This document shows, piece after piece, positions 46,301 through 53,340 of a stretch of 64,000 nt of DNA (position 1 is the first letter of the stretch; each line of letters starts with the position of its first letter). The notes beneath the pieces were generated by a model. The model worked only from the letters and a program-made list of their open reading frames with translations. It searched no databases and had not been told where the DNA came from. A program made the translations under genes and the position numbers. The DNA lies in the NCBI GenBank assembly GCA_965220535.1, contig OZ244833.1:1550001-1614000 (forward strand), written 5' to 3'. Origin of the DNA: HK1 sp965220535. GTDB lineage: Bacteria > Pseudomonadota > Gammaproteobacteria > HK1.

Positions 46301-46791
46301 GTTCGGGAGACGGCGTGCTGGTCAACAACAGCGCCGCCCTTCGCAGCGTCCTCGAGGACGAAAGATATCGGGCGGATATCGAATCGATCCCCTCACCCGA
46401 CGCCTCGGACGAGTCGAATATCCGTATTCGCTGCCTCGCCCCGGTCGATACGCATTGTTTCGACACCCGCTTCTTCTGCTTCGATGACCGCGGGACCGAA
46501 TACGCCGGCGAACTCGGCACCATCGGGCGCCTGAACACGAGGCATCTGCAAGCGCAAACGCTCGCCGAGATCATCGACCACCGATGGGAGGGCATCGGCC
46601 TTTCGTGCGAGCTGCGATCACGCCAACCCTTCACCGTGCAAGTCCTGACCCGCACCGGCGGGGGCGGAGCCTTGGTCAACAACAGCGCGACCGGCAGTGT
46701 GCGCCCACCCTCGGCCCCGGCCCCGGAACAAATGGAATCGACAGGATCGATAAGCGAATCGAAGGCAAGGACCATAACGCTTGGGCGCTAG
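40396..46791 (+). CDS. Giant secreted Calx-beta-like repeat protein with paired LVNNSA C-terminal modules
   Basis: 2131 residues from ATG 40396 (GGGAGA upstream). A signal peptide (LGLAAYGILLGCSLSALVLP, cleavage near SMA-QTT) leads into a Cys-containing module (about 36-145), two Calx-beta-like repeats, a second diverged copy of the Cys module (356-469), then thirteen more repeats of about 100 residues with TLTIEEGETxTFGVTL, KTSLTFTD and DDDSDTVTLSATGG. Many repeats are nearly identical at DNA level (309-base units). The C-terminus has two modules of about 110 residues (1871-1985 and 1994-2102), each with RIRC...C and ending RxGxGxLVNNSA. Acidic repeats of this kind often bind calcium and occur in large adhesins; here that is inferred. 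No LPxTG, autotransporter or RTX C-terminal signal is seen, so the secretion route is open. Confidence 0.9.
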   Translation: MMRFHPSVLGLAAYGILLGCSLSALVLPRASMAQTTPAHTCVAQERAVGGIIKLSNDDCDYEVDLVGRRTDGDDCTDVSESLAVGEDWSTNADALPAKICIEYSRLSRQNKAGYQACSSISDSLMDCGTNKSGIIVVVPLALAQTRFVLSDVPLEFDEGGSKIFKVKLDSQPFADTAVTLAKTNPDITLSPTTLTFTTSNWSTQQNVSVSAIRDEDSVDDSDTITLSTADGFIPFVTVAVDVDDLDITPTGNMVVSATSLALVEDRSQNFTIRLDTRPDANVFVALSSTNFKIILPSKLTFTTSNWMQDQTVNVGARPDADSADESGTITLAASGGIVAPNATIAVSIEDDNTNTKAAHVCINTLTVGSGRYIGNTGLENGNTIYPCGRHRQLKASGYRTRYIRNQRSCAPFNIDSLEPGLYYTFDLPSKVCVEDKDDLTQTAIGYRGCDSVSITDCGNGFDIVKPLPRGTLVLSLTGTLTINEGDTGTLGVRLGVEPLGVRLGNDNEKIGDITVTLSNTNSDITLSKSSLTFTNSNWKTVQNVTVTTVRDNDTSDASDTITLVASSGISAPNATLAVTVNDTTPKAGTIVTNPAGTLTIDEGKTETFGVTLGVEPQSDVTVTLAKTNDEVTLSKSSLTFTDANWNRAQNISVTTVSDNDTDDDSDTVTLSATGGIVASDTTLAIVVNDTTPTGTIVTDPAGTLTIDEGETETFGVTLGVKPQSDVTVTLAKTNDEVTLSKTSLTFTDSNWNMAQNISVTTVSDNDTDDDSDTVTLSATGGLIAPNTTLAIVVDDTTPTGKIVTNPAGTLTIEEGETETFGVTLEVKPQSDVTVTLAKTNAEVTLSKTSLTFTDTNWNEAQNVSVGTVSDLDTDDDSDTVTLSATGGLIAPNTTLAIVVDDTTPTGKIVTNPAGTLTIEEGETETFGVTLEVKPQSDVTVTLAKTNAEVTLSKTSLTFTDTNWNEAQNVSVGTVSDLDTDDDSDTVTLSATGGLIAPNTTLAIVIDDTTPTGRIITSPAGTLTIEEGETGTFGVTLEVKPQSDVTVTLAKTNAEVTLSKTSLTFTDSNWNEAQNVSVGTVSDLDTDDDSDTVTLSATGGIIASDTTLAIVIDDTTPTGKILTSPAGTLTIEEGETGTFGVTLEVKPQSDVTVTLAKTNAEVTLSKTSLTFTDKNWNEAQNVSVGTVLDGDTDDDSDTVTLSATGGIIASDTTLAIVIDDTTPTGRILTSPAGTLTIEEGETGIFGVTLEVKPQRNVSVTLTKTNAEITLSKTSLAFNDTNWNRAQNISVRTVSDNDTDDDSDTVTLSATGGIIAPDTTLAIVVDDTTPTGRIVTSPSGRLTIKEGETGRFGVRLGVKPQTNVSITLAKTNPRITLSRSSLTFTDANWSRAQNISVVTVSDNDTDNDSDTVTLSATGGIVAPDTTLAIVVDDTTPTGRIITSPTDLFSVNEGGAGTFGVRLGVQPQSNVTVTLSKTNPDITLSDTSLTFTPSNWNTAQNVLVNADQDSDTTDDFDTITLVADGGISAPNTRLRVQVSDIPAGAILVAPAGIVTVNEGGSTSIDVRLGVGVQPSADIIITLSKSNPDITLSDSSLTFTPSNWQEERRITILAAQDGDTANDSDTIVLTAAGIDTPNTTKGVSVIDDDRLGSFSLAPADRLFVVEGQEESLGIELGAMPSVPEITVTLTNVNPGVTLLPSSLTFTDSDWFTRQSVSVRAQKDDDANDGSDTITLTASGGGNYEGLSADLSVITIDTPGELAISPEIIEVVEGEAAVSFEVGLEVEPVDTDIVVISMSYTNTDITLFPSSLVFAKNEWRTPQRVQIEAAEDTNEDDEGDAVTLTAVGGNYDRTTGSITVSIEDNDDEEELGNGFPGGVKAYALAIPPDTATDRSQMRIRCKQDTACAVYLDCSSQDDGTVFDGWIPEPIPAWGARRFVAADIVRHTGGSWSGKGRLGCALRSEQAISAQIWTRSGDGVLVNNSAALRSVLEDERYRADIESIPSPDASDESNIRIRCLAPVDTHCFDTRFFCFDDRGTEYAGELGTIGRLNTRHLQAQTLAEIIDHRWEGIGLSCELRSRQPFTVQVLTRTGGGGALVNNSATGSVRPPSAPAPEQMESTGSISESKARTITLGR
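42150..44990. repeat. 309-bp tandem repeats within giant gene
   Basis: Nine successive domain repeats, each 103 codons or so, start with ACGGGGA(A/G)GATC-type sequence. The units starting near 42789 and 43098 are almost base-identical, and those to 44090 are close. Such units invite recombination and copy-number change. Confidence 0.85.
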
Positions 46792-46896
46792 CGAAAGACG
46801 ACAAGGACTCCTTGGCGCTTGGCCGACCCCATCCCCCCTTTCGCCTTTCGCCTTTCGCCTTGATACTCGCTCTTCGAAGGGCGAGGCGAGCCTTCG

Positions 46897-47289
46897 ATGA
46901 GCGCAAAATCGTCAGCGCAAATCCGCTTCGGCCTTTCACGACGCACCGGCAACGAGAGATTCGCCTTGCTTGACGCCCCCGCCGGCGAAGGCTGGACGCC
47001 GATGACGGCCGCGGCGTATGGCTGCAAGGTCGAAGCGATCAGGACTTTGGCCGCGCTCGGCGCATCGCCCGACGCGCCCGACGGCCGTGGACTAACCCCG
47101 ATGATCATCGCGGCGGGCGAAGGCCATGCCGAAGCGATAAAGACGCCGGCCGAGCTCGGCGCGGATATCAACGCCCGCGTCGGGAACTGGATGACCCCGA
47201 TGTTGATCGCAACGGGGAAGGATCACGCCGAAGCGATAGCCGCATCGACCGCGCTCGGCGTATCGCTCGGCGCACCGCCGAAGCCGTGA
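46897..47289 (+). CDS. Ankyrin-repeat protein (short)
   Basis: 130 residues. Three ankyrin-like units of 33 residues are visible (GWTPMTAAAYGCKVEAIRTL, GLTPMIIAAGEGHAEAIK, WMTPMLIATGKDHAEAIA) with the TPM and GADINAR turns. Ankyrin repeats mediate protein contacts; no other domain is present, and the C-terminal repeat runs into a proline end, so the gene may be truncated. No signal peptide. It is 105 bases downstream of the giant gene on the same strand. The stop overlaps a GTG of the next frame. Confidence 0.6.
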   Translation: MSAKSSAQIRFGLSRRTGNERFALLDAPAGEGWTPMTAAAYGCKVEAIRTLAALGASPDAPDGRGLTPMIIAAGEGHAEAIKTPAELGADINARVGNWMTPMLIATGKDHAEAIAASTALGVSLGAPPKP

Positions 47290-47699
47290 GCGGAGCGACG
47301 GGCTTGCCCGCCATTGCCCAAGCCGCAGACCCCGCCGCCGAGCGCAAGCGCATCGCCGCTTGGCGGGCTCTCGCTCGCGGCGGGGCAGGCGAACGATACG
47401 CCCAAGACGAGCAATGGCGGGATCGCTCTCGAAAGAAAGCCGCCGCCGAGCGCAAAGCCCGCCGGCGGGAATATCAGCGCCGACGAAGGCAAGCCCCCGC
47501 GATCCGCGAAGCGCACAACGCCCCCAGCGCGAATATCAGCGCCGGCGCAGGCTTGACCCCGCGAAGCGAATCGCGGATTCGAAAAAGCCGGCAAGGGGCA
47601 TCGATGCCCCCACGATCTCGGCTCGAAGGCCGGCGACGGATCGCCCTTTCAGCGGCAAGACCGCGGATGAAAAAGCCCGACGAGGAGCACGGCTCGTGA
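47286..47699 (+). CDS. Hypothetical basic protein, doubtful
   Basis: 137 residues from GTG 47286, overlapping the ankyrin stop and itself overlapping the trmB start (GTGA at both ends). It is rich in Arg and Ala (RKKAAAERKARRREYQRRRR) and has no recognised domain. The underlying DNA contains short direct repeats (for example AATATCAGCGCCG twice) and another plus-strand frame is also open, so coding status is uncertain. The overlaps are the only support. Confidence 0.25.
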   Translation: MSGATGLPAIAQAADPAAERKRIAAWRALARGGAGERYAQDEQWRDRSRKKAAAERKARRREYQRRRRQAPAIREAHNAPSANISAGAGLTPRSESRIRKSRQGASMPPRSRLEGRRRIALSAARPRMKKPDEEHGS

Positions 47700-49039
47700 A
47701 GGGACTCGAAGCCGAAAAAAACGAGGATGGGGGCAAAGGGATCGGATCCCCCTTTCGACGTCCCGTGCGCAGTTTCGTGGTCCGCGCCGGACGCATGAGC
47801 GATGCCCAAAAACGCGCCCTCGAAAAACACGCCGATCGTTATCTGATCCCTTGCGGGGATCGAACGCTCGATCTCGACGCGCTTTTTCGCCGCGCCGCGC
47901 CGCGCACGGTGGAGGTCGGTTTCGGCTCCGGGGACGCCCTGCTCGCGCTGGCCGCTGCGCATCGCGAGCGGGATTTCCTCGGCATCGAGGTCTACCCTCC
48001 CGGGGTCGGACGCCTGTTGGCTCGCGCCCATGCCGCGGGCCTCGACAATCTCAAGGTGGCGATGAGCGATGCGCTCGATGTCTTCGACCGCCGCTTGCCC
48101 CGCGCGAGCGTGGACGAAGTGCTGGTCTGGTTCCCGGATCCTTGGCCCAAGAAGCGACACCGCAAACGCCGCCTGATTCGCCGGGAATTCTTGGACCTCG
48201 TCCATCGAAGCCTGCGCGACGAAGGGGTTTTGAAGATCGCGACGGACTGGGAGCCCTACGCCGAGCAGATACTGGAAACGCTGGGCGCCCATCCGGGTTT
48301 TTCGAACTGCGCCGGGGCCGAGCGTTTCGCGCCGCGCTCGCCTTTGCGCTGCGAAACCCGCTTCGAGCGACGGGGACGCCGAGAGGGCCACCCGATATTC
48401 GATCTCTCCTTTCGCGCGAAAGCCATGAACGCATCGCCTTTGTTCATCTACGGCTCGATACGCGACGAAGACGTGCAGGCCTTGGTGTTCGGCGATGCCC
48501 GGCGGGACCTGTCCTTCGAAGAGGCCTCGATGCCCGATGTCGCCCTTGCCCGGGTCCCCGACGAGTGCTATCCCTATCTTTGCCCGCGGCCCGGAGGACG
48601 GGTCCGCGGCGAGCTGATCCACGGCCTCGACCGCCGGGCCTTGGAGCGCATCGTCTACTTCGAGGGGGATGAATACCTGCTGAGCGAATGTATCGTCGAG
48701 CGCGAAGACGGCGAGCCGGTGCAAGCGATGTATTTCAAGGACGCGGCGATCGTCGACGGCGCTTTCGAAAAATGGTCTTTCGATATTTGGCAAGCGCAGG
48801 AAAAAAAGCGATTTTTGAAGATATGCCGGGCCTATATGGATCTGTGGGATCGGGGAGAATCCGTCGCACAAGCCGAAGGGCTGTGGAAAGAAATCCGCTC
48901 CGGTCCATCGGATCTCGAAGGGGATCGCGAGGGGGAGCGAGACGGGGAGCGAGACGGGGACCGAGACGGGGATCGCGATGGCGAGACGAGCGATGGCGAA
49001 AGCGGCCATCGAGAGCGACCGCGCGGCGCTTCGTTCTAG
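47696..49039 (+). CDS. trmB: Fusion of tRNA (guanine-N7)-methyltransferase TrmB with gamma-glutamylcyclotransferase-like domain
   Basis: 447 residues from GTG 47696 (GAGGAG upstream). Residues 1-243 are TrmB: RRPVRSFVVRAGRMS, VEVGFGSGDALLAL, and the catalytic/tRNA-binding VWFPDPWPKKRHRKRR, ending GHPIFDLSFRAK. It methylates G46 of tRNA at N7. Without any stop, residue 244 on begins MNASPLFIYGSIRDEDVQAL, a gamma-glutamylcyclotransferase/AIG2-like domain with YGS loop, FEGDEY (candidate catalytic Glu) and about 150 residues. The end is a repetitive GERDGDRDGDRDG tail from a tandem repeat. Two normally separate genes thus share one frame; internal ATG 48425 could also start the second product. 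Confidence 0.88.
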   Translation: MKGLEAEKNEDGGKGIGSPFRRPVRSFVVRAGRMSDAQKRALEKHADRYLIPCGDRTLDLDALFRRAAPRTVEVGFGSGDALLALAAAHRERDFLGIEVYPPGVGRLLARAHAAGLDNLKVAMSDALDVFDRRLPRASVDEVLVWFPDPWPKKRHRKRRLIRREFLDLVHRSLRDEGVLKIATDWEPYAEQILETLGAHPGFSNCAGAERFAPRSPLRCETRFERRGRREGHPIFDLSFRAKAMNASPLFIYGSIRDEDVQALVFGDARRDLSFEEASMPDVALARVPDECYPYLCPRPGGRVRGELIHGLDRRALERIVYFEGDEYLLSECIVEREDGEPVQAMYFKDAAIVDGAFEKWSFDIWQAQEKKRFLKICRAYMDLWDRGESVAQAEGLWKEIRSGPSDLEGDREGERDGERDGDRDGDRDGETSDGESGHRERPRGASF

Positions 49040-49060
49040 CAGGGGGGCGAAGAGCGGGAC

Positions 49061-49894
49061 TTATGGTCCGGGGCGAAGGGTCTTTAGCCACTCGCTCACC
49101 GCATCGACGAGGGCCTCCTCCCGATCCCGGAAAAAATGTCCGGCATCGGGAATCATGTGCTGAGCGGAAAGGGGGTTGGCGGCCGAGCGAATCGCGGCCA
49201 AGCGCTCGGGAGCGGCGCGTAGCACCCCGGGGAATTCCTCGCTGCCGAAAAGATCGAGCACCGGGACCCTCATCGAATCCAGCGGGAAAGGCTCGCGCAT
49301 CGGCTGGCGGTAATCGGTCGCTCCCATGCCGATACCGATGAAAGCGTCGAACTCCCGGTCGCCGTAGCGCCGCGTGAACGCCATCACCGAATGCACGCTG
49401 CAACTATGCGCCGCCAGCACGATATGATCGATGCCGCGCTCGCGCAAAAACTCGATCCCCGCCCGGATGCGCGGGAAAGAGGCGGGGAGGATCGGCACGT
49501 AATCGTAGTATTTGGCGTCTTTGGCCAAAACCGGCATTTGCAGCGAGAGAGTTTCCCAACCCGCCTCCGGCAACCGGGTGCGCAGCGGCGATGCCACTTC
49601 CTCCCAATCGGGATGAAAGCCGCGACCATGCATGACGATCACCGCCCCCCGCACGGGCTCGACCATCGCCTCGCTGTGGATGGCGAGGAAGCGATGACCG
49701 TCCGCCCCTTCGAGGTGCAAGGGCTCCCCGTCGAAGATCATGTCGACGATCTCCGCTTCGAGTCTTCGCTCGCGTTCGATATCCTGAGCCTTGACATCGA
49801 CGACGACGAGCGATACCGCCCCGACCAAGACCGATCCGACGACGAGCCTCGCCGCCTCGAGCGCTTGCATCGATCTCGACTCGCTTGTTCGCAT
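49061..49894 (-). CDS. Exported alpha/beta-hydrolase-like protein (DUF3530-like)
   Basis: 277 residues from ATG 49894; ATG 49870 (MQALEAARL) is an alternative. A signal-peptide-like helix (LVVGSVLVGAVSLVVVDVKA) is followed by RGAVIVMHGRGFHPDW (oxyanion region), HIVLAAHSCSVHSVMAF (nucleophile elbow, where the usual GxSxG is changed) and HMIPDAGHFFRDRE (C-terminal His). The layout fits DUF3530 alpha/beta-hydrolase-fold proteins of proteobacteria; the substrate is unknown. It is convergent with the trmB fusion and divergent from the thioredoxin-like gene. Confidence 0.7.
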   Translation of the reverse strand: MRTSESRSMQALEAARLVVGSVLVGAVSLVVVDVKAQDIERERRLEAEIVDMIFDGEPLHLEGADGHRFLAIHSEAMVEPVRGAVIVMHGRGFHPDWEEVASPLRTRLPEAGWETLSLQMPVLAKDAKYYDYVPILPASFPRIRAGIEFLRERGIDHIVLAAHSCSVHSVMAFTRRYGDREFDAFIGIGMGATDYRQPMREPFPLDSMRVPVLDLFGSEEFPGVLRAAPERLAAIRSAANPLSAQHMIPDAGHFFRDREEALVDAVSEWLKTLRPGP

Positions 49895-50011
49895 ATCCTT
49901 TCGACTCTCGATAGAAAAAAGTGATAAAAACCCGCATAGAGCCCGGGCTTCGAAGGAAAGCGCTCTTGTCGAGAATCCTCCGAAGCCTTGCAAGACATCG
50001 AGGAGACCGCC

Positions 50012-50650
50012 ATGAGCACCGGCACCGCGCATGATTCCCCCGCCCTTCGATTCTCGGCCGTGCCTCCGCGCCGAGACCCTCGTCCCCGAGGACTCGGCCG
50101 CATATCGATCTCGGGCGCGATCGCGGCCGCGGCATGGCTACTTTACGCGCTTTCGACGACGAGCCTCGCGCTTGAAATTCGCGATCCCTACCAACACTTC
50201 TTCCAAGACACCTTCGGCGATTTCACCGAGGAAGTCGAAATCGCCCGCGAAGAGGGAAAAAAGGGAATCGTCATTTTCTTCGAGATGGACGAATGCCCCT
50301 TCTGCGCCCGCATGCGAGAAACCGTCCTCAATCGGGCGCCGGTGCAGGATTATTATCGCGAACACTTCCGCATTTTCATGGTCGATATCGAAGGGGATAC
50401 CGATGTCGTGGATTTTTCGGGGGAGGAAATGCTCGCCAAGGATTTCTCTTTCAAACGGCACAAGGTGCGGGCCACTCCGGTGATCGCCTTTTTCGACTTG
50501 GAGGGAACGCGCACGGTGCGCTTCACCGGGGCGGTGCGCAACCCCGAGGAGTTCATGTTGCTAGGACGATTCGCGGTGGAAGGACACTACAAGAACACGA
50601 ATTTCACGCGTTTCAAACGGGCTTGGAAAGCCCTTCAAGCGGCGCAGTAG
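50012..50650 (+). CDS. Membrane-anchored or exported thioredoxin-fold protein
   Basis: 212 residues from ATG 50012 (GAGGAG nine bases upstream). One hydrophobic N-terminal segment (GAIAAAAWLLYALSTTSLAL) is followed by a thioredoxin fold with active site DECPFCARM, then RATPVIAFFD (cis-proline) and VRFTGAVRNPEEF. It resembles SoxW-like/thioredoxin_7 periplasmic proteins, so it is probably an oxidoreductase in the periplasm. dsbD lies 2.7 kb downstream on the same strand and could keep it reduced. It is followed by TolC-like and HlyD-like genes. Confidence 0.85.
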   Translation: MSTGTAHDSPALRFSAVPPRRDPRPRGLGRISISGAIAAAAWLLYALSTTSLALEIRDPYQHFFQDTFGDFTEEVEIAREEGKKGIVIFFEMDECPFCARMRETVLNRAPVQDYYREHFRIFMVDIEGDTDVVDFSGEEMLAKDFSFKRHKVRATPVIAFFDLEGTRTVRFTGAVRNPEEFMLLGRFAVEGHYKNTNFTRFKRAWKALQAAQ

Positions 50651-50729
50651 GTAGCGCAATGCGCAACCGAGCGAAGCGATCCGAACTCGACATGCGAAGG
50701 AAAAGCCGCCTTTTCGAGAGCCCTGAGCG

Positions 50730-52139
50730 ATGAAAAGCGCTCGCAAACGATATCGCGGATCCTTGGCATCGCTGCGCGAAGAGCGATCGCCGATCGATCT
50801 GCTCTGCCTGCGACTTTGCCCGTCGATCGCGTTTTTCGTACCTCCTCTTGCCCTTGCCCTCGCCCTCGCGCTCGCCCTTTGCTCGGCGAGGGCGAGCGCC
50901 CAATCCGCCGCCCAGCCCCTCCCCGATCCGCTGACCCTCGAATTCGCGCTGTCGCTCGCCGACGAGCCCCATCCGGATATCGCCGAACGCCAAGCCGCCC
51001 TCGAAGCCGCCGAAGCGCAGGTCGAAGGGCTATCGGCGCGCCGGGGCTTGCGCGCCGGCATCTTGGCCCGGGCCCGGTGGGTCGAGCCGAAGTCCACCGC
51101 CTCCTACCAAGAAAACGACGACCATAGCCTGCGCCTCGTGCTCCGCAAACCGCTATGGGACGCCGGGCGCTTGCCCGCCGCCCTCGACGCCGCCCGCGCC
51201 ACGGTCGAAAGCGAGCGCCGGCTGCTGACGGATTTGCGCCACCGCCGCCGGCTCTCGATCTTGCAAGGCTATTTCGAGGTGATGCTGGCGGATCTCGAAT
51301 TCGCGCGCGAGAACGAGGCGATGGCGATCGCTTTCATCGTCGCCAACCGGGCCCGCGAGCGCAACGCCCAAGGCCGGGTATCCGATATCGAGGTCTTCGA
51401 ACGCGAGAGCGCATACCAACGGCAGCGAAGCATCCGCTTTGCCGCCGACACCCGCCGGCGCTCGAGCCGCTCTCGCCTGGCGAATCTGCTCGATCGCCCG
51501 GGGGAACTCTCGCCACGCCTGGCCCCGGTGCCCTCGCCGACCCCGACGCTGCCGGAACTCGAGGAACTCGAAAGCGAAGCGCTCGCCGCCAACGCCGCGC
51601 TCCGGGCGGCACAAGCGCGCGTGGAAATGCACGAAAAGCGCATCGAAGAGGCACGAGCGTCGCAAGGAGCGAGGATCGAAGGGGAAATCGAAACCGGAAT
51701 CGGTAGCCGTCCCGCAAGCGGCAGCGATGTCTTTCGCGCCGGCATATCGCTGCATATCCCGCTTTTCGACGGTGGGGGTCGGGCCTCGGAGATCGCGCGC
51801 CGACAGGCCGAACTCGCGCAAGCCGAAGCGAGCCTTCGAAGGATGCGGATGGATATCCGCCAAGCCCTCTTGGAGGATTGGCTCTCGGTCGGCAATCTGC
51901 AAGCGGAGCGGGAATCCGCCGATGCTTTCGCCGCTTGGCGCGATCTCTACCTCGACCGCAGCCGCGCCCTTTACGAGCAGGACGTGCGCGCCGATATCGG
52001 CGATGCGATGGTACAAAGCTCGGAATCGACCCTGCGTATCGCGCGCACGGACTTTGCGCGGATCATGGCCCTGGCCCGAATCCACGCCTTGCTCGGCCGC
52101 GACCCCGACGATCTCTTCGGGTGGCTTTTCGGCACCTAG
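50730..52139 (+). CDS. TolC-family outer-membrane efflux protein
   Basis: 469 residues. A signal peptide (LALALALALALCSARASAQ) precedes two OEP-type halves with long alternating helices (LSLADEPHPDIAERQAALEA; then LEELESEALAANAALRAAQA) and the strand FRAGISLHIPLFDGGGR typical of TolC channels. It forms the outer-membrane duct of a tripartite exporter. The HlyD-like gene follows 104 bases later, but no inner-membrane pump is present in the window. The start is ATG 50730. Confidence 0.88.
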   Translation: MKSARKRYRGSLASLREERSPIDLLCLRLCPSIAFFVPPLALALALALALCSARASAQSAAQPLPDPLTLEFALSLADEPHPDIAERQAALEAAEAQVEGLSARRGLRAGILARARWVEPKSTASYQENDDHSLRLVLRKPLWDAGRLPAALDAARATVESERRLLTDLRHRRRLSILQGYFEVMLADLEFARENEAMAIAFIVANRARERNAQGRVSDIEVFERESAYQRQRSIRFAADTRRRSSRSRLANLLDRPGELSPRLAPVPSPTPTLPELEELESEALAANAALRAAQARVEMHEKRIEEARASQGARIEGEIETGIGSRPASGSDVFRAGISLHIPLFDGGGRASEIARRQAELAQAEASLRRMRMDIRQALLEDWLSVGNLQAERESADAFAAWRDLYLDRSRALYEQDVRADIGDAMVQSSESTLRIARTDFARIMALARIHALLGRDPDDLFGWLFGT

Positions 52140-52243
52140 CGAACGACGGGGTTCTTCCAGACCCCGCACGCCCGGCAGCGGCCAAGATCGCGGCAAGCCG
52201 ACACTTCACCGTCTCGCACCGAAATGCCCGGGACCTTCGAAAA

Positions 52244-53146
52244 ATGAAACGAACCCTTCTTGCACTCGACGGCCGCCCTCCTTTCCTTTCGACGGCGAAG
52301 ATCGTCTTTTCTTTTCTCTTGGCGCCGAGCCTTCGACACGCCCCGCTAAGGCTCGGCGTCTTCGCGCTGGCGGCGCTGCCGATTTATTGGCCGGGCTCCC
52401 TTTTCGCCCAAGAATCCGAGGGCTCGGGAGCCACCGCGATCGAAGGCCGGGTCGATTGGCTCCGGCGAGCGAGTCTTCGCTTTTCCCAAAGCGGTATCAT
52501 TACGCAGGTGGCGGTCGACGCCGGCGACCGGGTAAGCCCGGGGCAGATTCTTCTTGCGCTGGACTCCGCTCCTTTCGATGCCGATATCGACGCCGCCGGA
52601 GCCGAGTTGACTCGCCTCGATCCCGATCTCGAAGAAGGCGAACGCGAACTCGAGCGGGCGCAGGATCTTTTCGATCGCACCCTCATTTCGGATCACGAGC
52701 TCCATCTCTCTCGCATCGCCTTGGCTCGCCTGAAAGCGCAGCAGGCGCGAGCGAAAGCGTTGCTGCGCTTGGCGGAGATCCGACGCGAGCGGAGCGTCCT
52801 GCGCGCTCCTTTCGCCGGGATCGTGATTCGCCGAGCGGCGGAAGTCGGGGAATTCTTCAACACGCAGCTGCCCGCCCCGGCGCCGGTCGAGATCGGCGAT
52901 AGCTCTTTGCTCGCCGCGCGCCTGTCGCTGCCGGCGACGGCGCTTTCGCGATGGAAAAAAGGACTCGAGGTCATCATAGAAAGCGGCGGACAGAGCGTTG
53001 TCGGCAAAGTCCGGCATATCGGGATCGAGCCCGATTCCACCGGCGCTTTCTACCCGGTCGAGGTGGAGTTCGTTCCCTTTGCGGGCTTCGGCGACGAAAA
53101 CACCGCCTTTCGCATCGGCCGGCGGGTGGAGATCCGGCACCGATGA
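52244..53146 (+). CDS. HlyD/RND-type periplasmic adaptor (membrane-fusion) protein
   Basis: 300 residues from ATG 52244. An N-terminal membrane or signal segment (LGVFALAALPIYWPGSLFAQ) is followed by a biotinyl-lipoyl-like part (SGIITQVAVDAGDRVSPGQI), an alpha hairpin with LARLKAQQARAKALLRLAEI, and the return strand RSVLRAPFAGIVI. Such adaptors bridge an inner-membrane pump to TolC. The usual C-terminal beta domain is short, and the protein ends at the GTDD-like overlap with the next region. Its stop overlaps ATG 53143 (see the repeat entry). Confidence 0.87.
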   Translation: MKRTLLALDGRPPFLSTAKIVFSFLLAPSLRHAPLRLGVFALAALPIYWPGSLFAQESEGSGATAIEGRVDWLRRASLRFSQSGIITQVAVDAGDRVSPGQILLALDSAPFDADIDAAGAELTRLDPDLEEGERELERAQDLFDRTLISDHELHLSRIALARLKAQQARAKALLRLAEIRRERSVLRAPFAGIVIRRAAEVGEFFNTQLPAPAPVEIGDSSLLAARLSLPATALSRWKKGLEVIIESGGQSVVGKVRHIGIEPDSTGAFYPVEVEFVPFAGFGDENTAFRIGRRVEIRHR

Positions 53147-53240
53147 TCCGGATACAAGAGTTCCGGATGCAAGAGTCCCGAATTCAAGAGTTCCGGATTC
53201 AAGAGTTCCGAACACAAGGGATCCGGATACAAGAGCAAGC
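53146..53240. repeat. 15-bp tandem repeat between adaptor and dsbD genes
   Basis: The consensus (A/T)TCCGGATNCAAGAG is repeated about five times at 53150-53235. Read from ATG 53143, which overlaps the adaptor stop, it codes IQEFR/MQESR pentapeptides in frame with dsbD. Confidence 0.75.
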
Positions 53241-53340
53241 GCTCGCTTCGGAGAACTCGAAGCGCCCGAAAAACCATCGAAGCGCTCGAAGCCCCTTCAC
53301 GCCCCCGGCGCCACCATCGACCGCCCGAACGCCAGCCATC

